DNA of 8,424 nucleotides from Nitriliruptoraceae bacterium (GTDB lineage Bacteria; Actinomycetota; Nitriliruptoria; Nitriliruptorales; Nitriliruptoraceae): positions 1 to 8,424 of the forward strand of contig SLDB01000101.1 of the NCBI GenBank assembly GCA_007125475.1. Reading direction: 5' to 3'. Position 1 is the stretch's first letter. Each line of letters begins with the position of its first letter. Shown here piece by piece: positions 6,266-8,424 of this stretch. The translations under genes were made by a program, and so were the position numbers. Below the pieces are notes generated by a model. That model was not told the DNA's origin. It saw nothing but the letters and a program-made list of their open reading frames with translations, and did no database searches.

Positions 6266-6468
6266 GTCGGTGACCGTGCTGCACCCTGAACCGCCGACAC
6301 TGCCCGGCGCACCATCCGCACGACGGCTTGCCTCGCCCGCGGAAGCGAGGACGGTCACCTCGTCCCCGTCGCCGTCGCCGTCCGGCTCCCGCGGCGGGTC
6401 CGCGTCATCACCCGGCGCCCGCGCCGGCGTCGCGGCCCCGTCGGGCTCGCCGGCCTGTCCACACACGC

Positions 6469-6503
6469 AAAACGGCCGGTCAGCCTCTGTGGCGTCCCGG
6501 CCG
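6469..6503 (-). terminator. Rho-independent terminator of tRNA-Leu
   Basis: On the minus strand CGGCCGG (6503-6497) and CCGGCCG (6479-6473) form a 7-bp GC stem, with a smaller GCC/GGC stem within the loop, followed by TTTT (6472-6469). It lies about 40 nt beyond the tRNA 3' end. A smaller hairpin AGGGG/CCCCT (6522-6526 and 6531-6535) lies between them. Confidence 0.75.
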
Positions 6504-6543
6504 CGCTGCGTCAGATCAGGTAGGGGAGATCCCCTGGTTCTCG

Positions 6544-6627
6544 TGGGCGAGGGGGGACTTGAACCCCCATGTCCTTTCGGACACACGGACCTGAACCGTG
6601 CGCGTCTGCCAATTCCGCCACCCGCCC
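6544..6627 (-). tRNA. tRNA-Leu (anticodon CAG)
   Basis: A complete class II tRNA of 84 nt including the discriminator base. The acceptor stem GGGCGGG (complement of 6621-6627) pairs with CTCGCCC (complement of 6545-6551) with one G-T pair. The anticodon stem CACGG/CCGTG encloses loop TTCAGGT, with anticodon CAG at the complement of 6591-6593. The long variable arm TGTCC-GAAA-GGACA is typical of leucine and serine tRNAs, and the discriminator A (6544) fits leucine. The T-arm is GGGGG-TTCAAGT-CCCCC. CCA is not encoded (the next bases are CG). It reads CUG codons, the main leucine codon of such GC-rich genomes. It diverges from fhaA. Confidence 0.96.
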
Positions 6628-6641
6628 AGGTGGACCAGCGG

Positions 6642-6671
6642 AGGGTAGCAACGCCACCAGAACCCGGCCAA
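6642..6671 (-). promoter_or_regulatory. promoter of tRNA-Leu
   Basis: On the minus strand TTGGCC (complement of 6666-6671) and TACCCT (complement of 6642-6647) are separated by 18 nt, a good fit to a housekeeping sigma-70 type promoter. Transcription would start about 8 nt before the tRNA 5' end. Confidence 0.65.
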
Positions 6672-6905
6672 CGCGGTCGGGCCAGCCGGGGCATGCCGGC
6701 CCTCACCACGCCCTTCCTCCACGGGTTCGTCCCCGCAACCGGGTTCCGACGGCGTTCGTACGGGTCCGGTCCCACCGGCCTGGGCTACGCTTACCGGCCG
6801 GGGCGACGGCGTGGCCTCGGTCGACGTCGCCGCCCGCCAGTGCGCGGCCGGCGACCCCCGCCACGACCCGCCGTCCCGCCTCGTCGATCGAGTCCGGATG
6901 AGCCG
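6672..6905 (+). promoter_or_regulatory. fhaA upstream region, promoter uncertain
   Basis: This is a gap of about 280 nt between the tRNA and fhaA, without a supported gene. A plus-strand frame continues through it from the tRNA, but its product is rich in Arg, Pro and Gly and looks accidental. The best -10 candidate is TACGCT (6786-6791); no clear -35 element is seen. The leader to the ATG at 6906 would be about 105 nt and is extremely GC-rich. Confidence 0.3.
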
Positions 6906-7676
6906 ATGGGTGTGCTGCAGGAGTTCGAGCGCCGCCTCGAAGGCGCCGTCGAGGGCTTCTTCGCCCGGGCCTTCCGCTCCGGGGTGCAACCGGTCGAGCT
7001 CGCCAAGGCGGTACAGCGCTACGCCGAGTCGAACCAGCACGTCACCTCCGACGGCGTGGTGGTCCCGAACGTCTACCGGGTGGCGGTCGGTCCCAAGGAC
7101 CACGATCGACTCCAGGGATACGGCACCTCGCTGCCCCGCGAGCTCGCCGAGCTGGTCGCCCGCACCGCCGCCGAACGGGAGTGGATCCTGCGTGGCCCGG
7201 CCCGGGTGAAGGTCGAGCTCGCCGAGGACCTCAAGCTCGGCCGTTACCGCCTCGCCGGGCGTGTCGAGGCGGTCGAGCGCGACGCCCCGCCCCGCCAGCC
7301 GGCCCCGCCGCCGGAGGCGGCACGACGTGACGAGCCCCGTGCCGCGATCGAGCACACCCAGGTCGTCACCGCCGCACCACGAGGCGACGGCGCCCTGGTG
7401 GTCCGCACCGCCGGCGCCCACCAAGGCGACCGCGTCGACCTCGTCGGGAGTCGGGTGACGATCGGCCGGCTGCCCTCCTGTGACCTGACGATCGACGACT
7501 CGACCGTCTCCCGGGAACACGCCGCGGTCGTCCGGCGCGCCGACGGCTGGTGGGTCATCGACCTCGGCTCCACCAACGGCACCCGGGTCAACGGGCGTCG
7601 CGCCGCCGAGCACCCGCTCACGCACGGCGACCGGCTCGAGCTCGGTGACGTCGTCGTCGAGCTGGCGGAGGCCTGA
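6906..7676 (+). CDS. fhaA: FhaA, DUF3662 and FHA domain protein
   Basis: Cytoplasmic forkhead-associated protein, 256 aa. The N-terminal DUF3662/FhaA domain covers ~1-125 (MGVLQEFERRLEGAVEGFFA, then QPVELAKAVQRYAE). A Pro-rich linker spans ~126-160. The C-terminal FHA domain spans ~175-252 with the phospho-threonine site residues GR (187-188), SREH (202-205) and STNG (222-225). FHA domains bind phospho-Thr peptides made by Ser/Thr kinases. In mycobacteria FhaA binds phosphorylated MviN/MurJ-type partners and controls peptidoglycan synthesis at poles and septa. At 256 aa it is shorter than the mycobacterial protein (over 500 aa), mainly through its short linker. ATG 6906 is chosen because the FhaA domain begins there; only a weak GGATGAG precedes it. 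It is the first gene of the operon, 1 nt before the GTG of fhaB. Confidence 0.93.
   Translation: MGVLQEFERRLEGAVEGFFARAFRSGVQPVELAKAVQRYAESNQHVTSDGVVVPNVYRVAVGPKDHDRLQGYGTSLPRELAELVARTAAEREWILRGPARVKVELAEDLKLGRYRLAGRVEAVERDAPPRQPAPPPEAARRDEPRAAIEHTQVVTAAPRGDGALVVRTAGAHQGDRVDLVGSRVTIGRLPSCDLTIDDSTVSREHAAVVRRADGWWVIDLGSTNGTRVNGRRAAEHPLTHGDRLELGDVVVELAEA
7667..7671 (+). promoter_or_regulatory. ribosome binding site of fhaB
   Basis: GGAGG lies inside the last codons of fhaA, 6 nt before GTG 7678. It decides that start: the frame opens earlier, at 7645, but only this GTG has a strong ribosome site and it gives the membrane-anchored N-terminus expected for FhaB. Confidence 0.75.
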
Positions 7677-7677
7677 G

Positions 7678-8145
7678 GTGCCGATCGAGATCCTGACGCT
7701 GTTCAAGTTCGTCCTGCTGGGCCTGCTCTACGTCTTCGTCGCCCGCACCGTGCGCACCGCCGCCTCAGAGATCGCCGGGCCGCGGCGCAGCTCGGCGGCA
7801 CCGCCACGGCCGGGGGTGGCCACCACGGCCGAACCGCCACGCAGGAGCCGGCGCATCCCCCGCCAGCTGGTGCTGCACCCGGAAGGCGGGGCGAGCCAGG
7901 TCGTGGGGCTGAAGGGTTCGGGGGTGATCCTGGGGCGTGGAGGCGCCTCCGACGTCATCGTCGACGACGTCTACGTCTCCGACGAGCACGCCGAGATCCT
8001 CCCCGACAACGGCAGCTGGTCGGTGCGTGACCTCGGCTCGACCAACGGCACCTTCCTCAACGGCCAGAAGGTCACCCGTCCGACCCCGCTCGCCGCCGGC
8101 GACCAGCTCCGGCTCGGCAAGACCCACCTCGAGGTTCGGCGATGA
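7678..8145 (+). CDS. fhaB: FhaB (FipA-like), membrane-anchored FHA protein
   Basis: FHA-domain protein, 155 aa, typical FhaB length. A hydrophobic segment at ~5-24 (ILTLFKFVLLGLLYVFVA) anchors the N-terminus in the membrane. A Pro/Arg-rich linker spans ~30-60. The FHA domain spans ~62-155 with GR (86-87), SDEH (101-104; Asp replaces the more usual Arg of SREH) and STNG (121-124). In mycobacteria FhaB/FipA links FtsZ and FtsQ during division and is controlled by PknA/PknB; a similar role here is inferred. It starts with GTG, 1 nt after the fhaA stop, with a good Shine-Dalgarno sequence. Its TGA overlaps the ATG of the next gene (ATGA), so translation is probably coupled. Confidence 0.92.
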   Translation: MPIEILTLFKFVLLGLLYVFVARTVRTAASEIAGPRRSSAAPPRPGVATTAEPPRRSRRIPRQLVLHPEGGASQVVGLKGSGVILGRGGASDVIVDDVYVSDEHAEILPDNGSWSVRDLGSTNGTFLNGQKVTRPTPLAAGDQLRLGKTHLEVRR

Positions 8146-8424
8146 GGCGGATCACCGCGCGAGGGGTCACCGACGTCGGGCGGGCACGGGACGGCAACGA
8201 GGACTCGCTGCTGTTGCGGGAGAGCGTGTTCGCCGTCGCCGACGGGATGGGCGGGCACCTGGCCGGGGAGGTCGCCTCCGCCACCGCCCTCGAACCGATC
8301 GAGGCCCTCGACAGCCGGATCTTCGACGACGCGTCCGAAGCCGCCGCGGCGCTCCGCGACGCCGTCGTCGCCGCGAACGACACGGTCTCCCAACTCGCCC
8401 GTGACAACCCCTCCTACCGCGGCA
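8142..8424 (+). CDS. pstP: PP2C-type Ser/Thr phosphatase PstP, 5' part
   Basis: The first 94 codons of a PPM/PP2C metal-dependent protein phosphatase; the gene runs off the window. The first metal motif is in VGRARDGNEDS (12-22), with Asp21, and ADGMGGH (33-39) supplies the second metal-binding Asp34, followed by AGEVAS (41-46). The window ends at NPSYRG, just before the expected MGTTL motif. In actinobacteria this enzyme dephosphorylates PknA/PknB kinases and their targets, including FHA-domain partners. The ATG overlaps the fhaB stop by 4 nt. By conserved order, rodA, a penicillin-binding protein gene and pknB would be expected downstream (inference). A single transmembrane segment and extracellular part would lie in the missing 3' portion. 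Confidence 0.93.
   Translation, partial: MRRITARGVTDVGRARDGNEDSLLLRESVFAVADGMGGHLAGEVASATALEPIEALDSRIFDDASEAAAALRDAVVAANDTVSQLARDNPSYRG

Noticed and set aside
6266..6775. Upstream extension of the minus-strand hypothetical ORF
   Set aside because: The part above 6466 reads through the tRNA terminator and the tRNA gene itself, so it cannot be a normal coding region.
5907..6905. Long plus-strand open frame running into fhaA in the same frame
   Set aside because: It passes through the antisense of the tRNA, is rich in Ser/Arg/Pro/Gly, and fhaA homologues begin at the ATG at 6906. It is an effect of high GC content.
1..8424. CRISPR array, insertion sequence or transposase
   Set aside because: No regularly spaced repeats, terminal inverted repeats with target duplications, or transposase motifs were seen.

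Overview
The window is very GC-rich DNA from the chromosome of an actinobacterium. Codons in the real genes mostly end in G or C. The right end carries the conserved cell-division and cell-wall signalling order fhaA, fhaB, then a PP2C phosphatase (pstP-like), divergent from a tRNA-Leu(CAG) gene. From memory, tRNA-Leu also lies beside fhaA in Mycobacterium. The gene order fits Actinomycetota, possibly a deep-branching class, but I cannot name a genus.

Layout. 1-201: GC-rich leader with hairpins. 202-1518 (+): membrane ferric reductase/NADPH-oxidase-like flavocytochrome. 1519-1826: a possible small ORF, then a promoter with a repeated palindromic operator. 1827-2990 (+): Fic-family AMP-transferase with a self-inhibitory motif and a C-terminal winged helix. 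2991-3503: non-coding gap with hairpins. 3504-5287 (-): an AlbA_2/GHKL-ATPase/winged-helix regulator (COG2865 type), convergent with fic, whose N-terminal domain is split by an apparent frameshift near 5181. 5300-5348: a second repeated operator-like array, upstream of that gene. 5409-5964 (-): an unrecognised protein, apparently frameshifted near 5640, whose C-terminal part resembles the end of a GNAT acetyltransferase. 5891-6265 (-), possibly starting at 6466: an unrecognised acidic ORF. 6469-6627 (-): tRNA-Leu(CAG) with its promoter and terminator. 6906-8424 (+): fhaA, fhaB and the start of pstP, tightly coupled.

The core genes at the right act together. FhaA and FhaB are forkhead-associated proteins that read phospho-threonine marks made by PknB-type kinases, and the PP2C phosphatase removes those marks. 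The middle section (about 1519-6466) looks like an accessory insert beside the tRNA gene. It holds two regulator/toxin-like genes, each preceded by three or more copies of its own short motif, and next to them degraded reading frames. The most interesting signals are the two unrelated multi-copy operators, the paired alternative hairpins upstream of the COG2865 gene, and the two apparent frameshifts.
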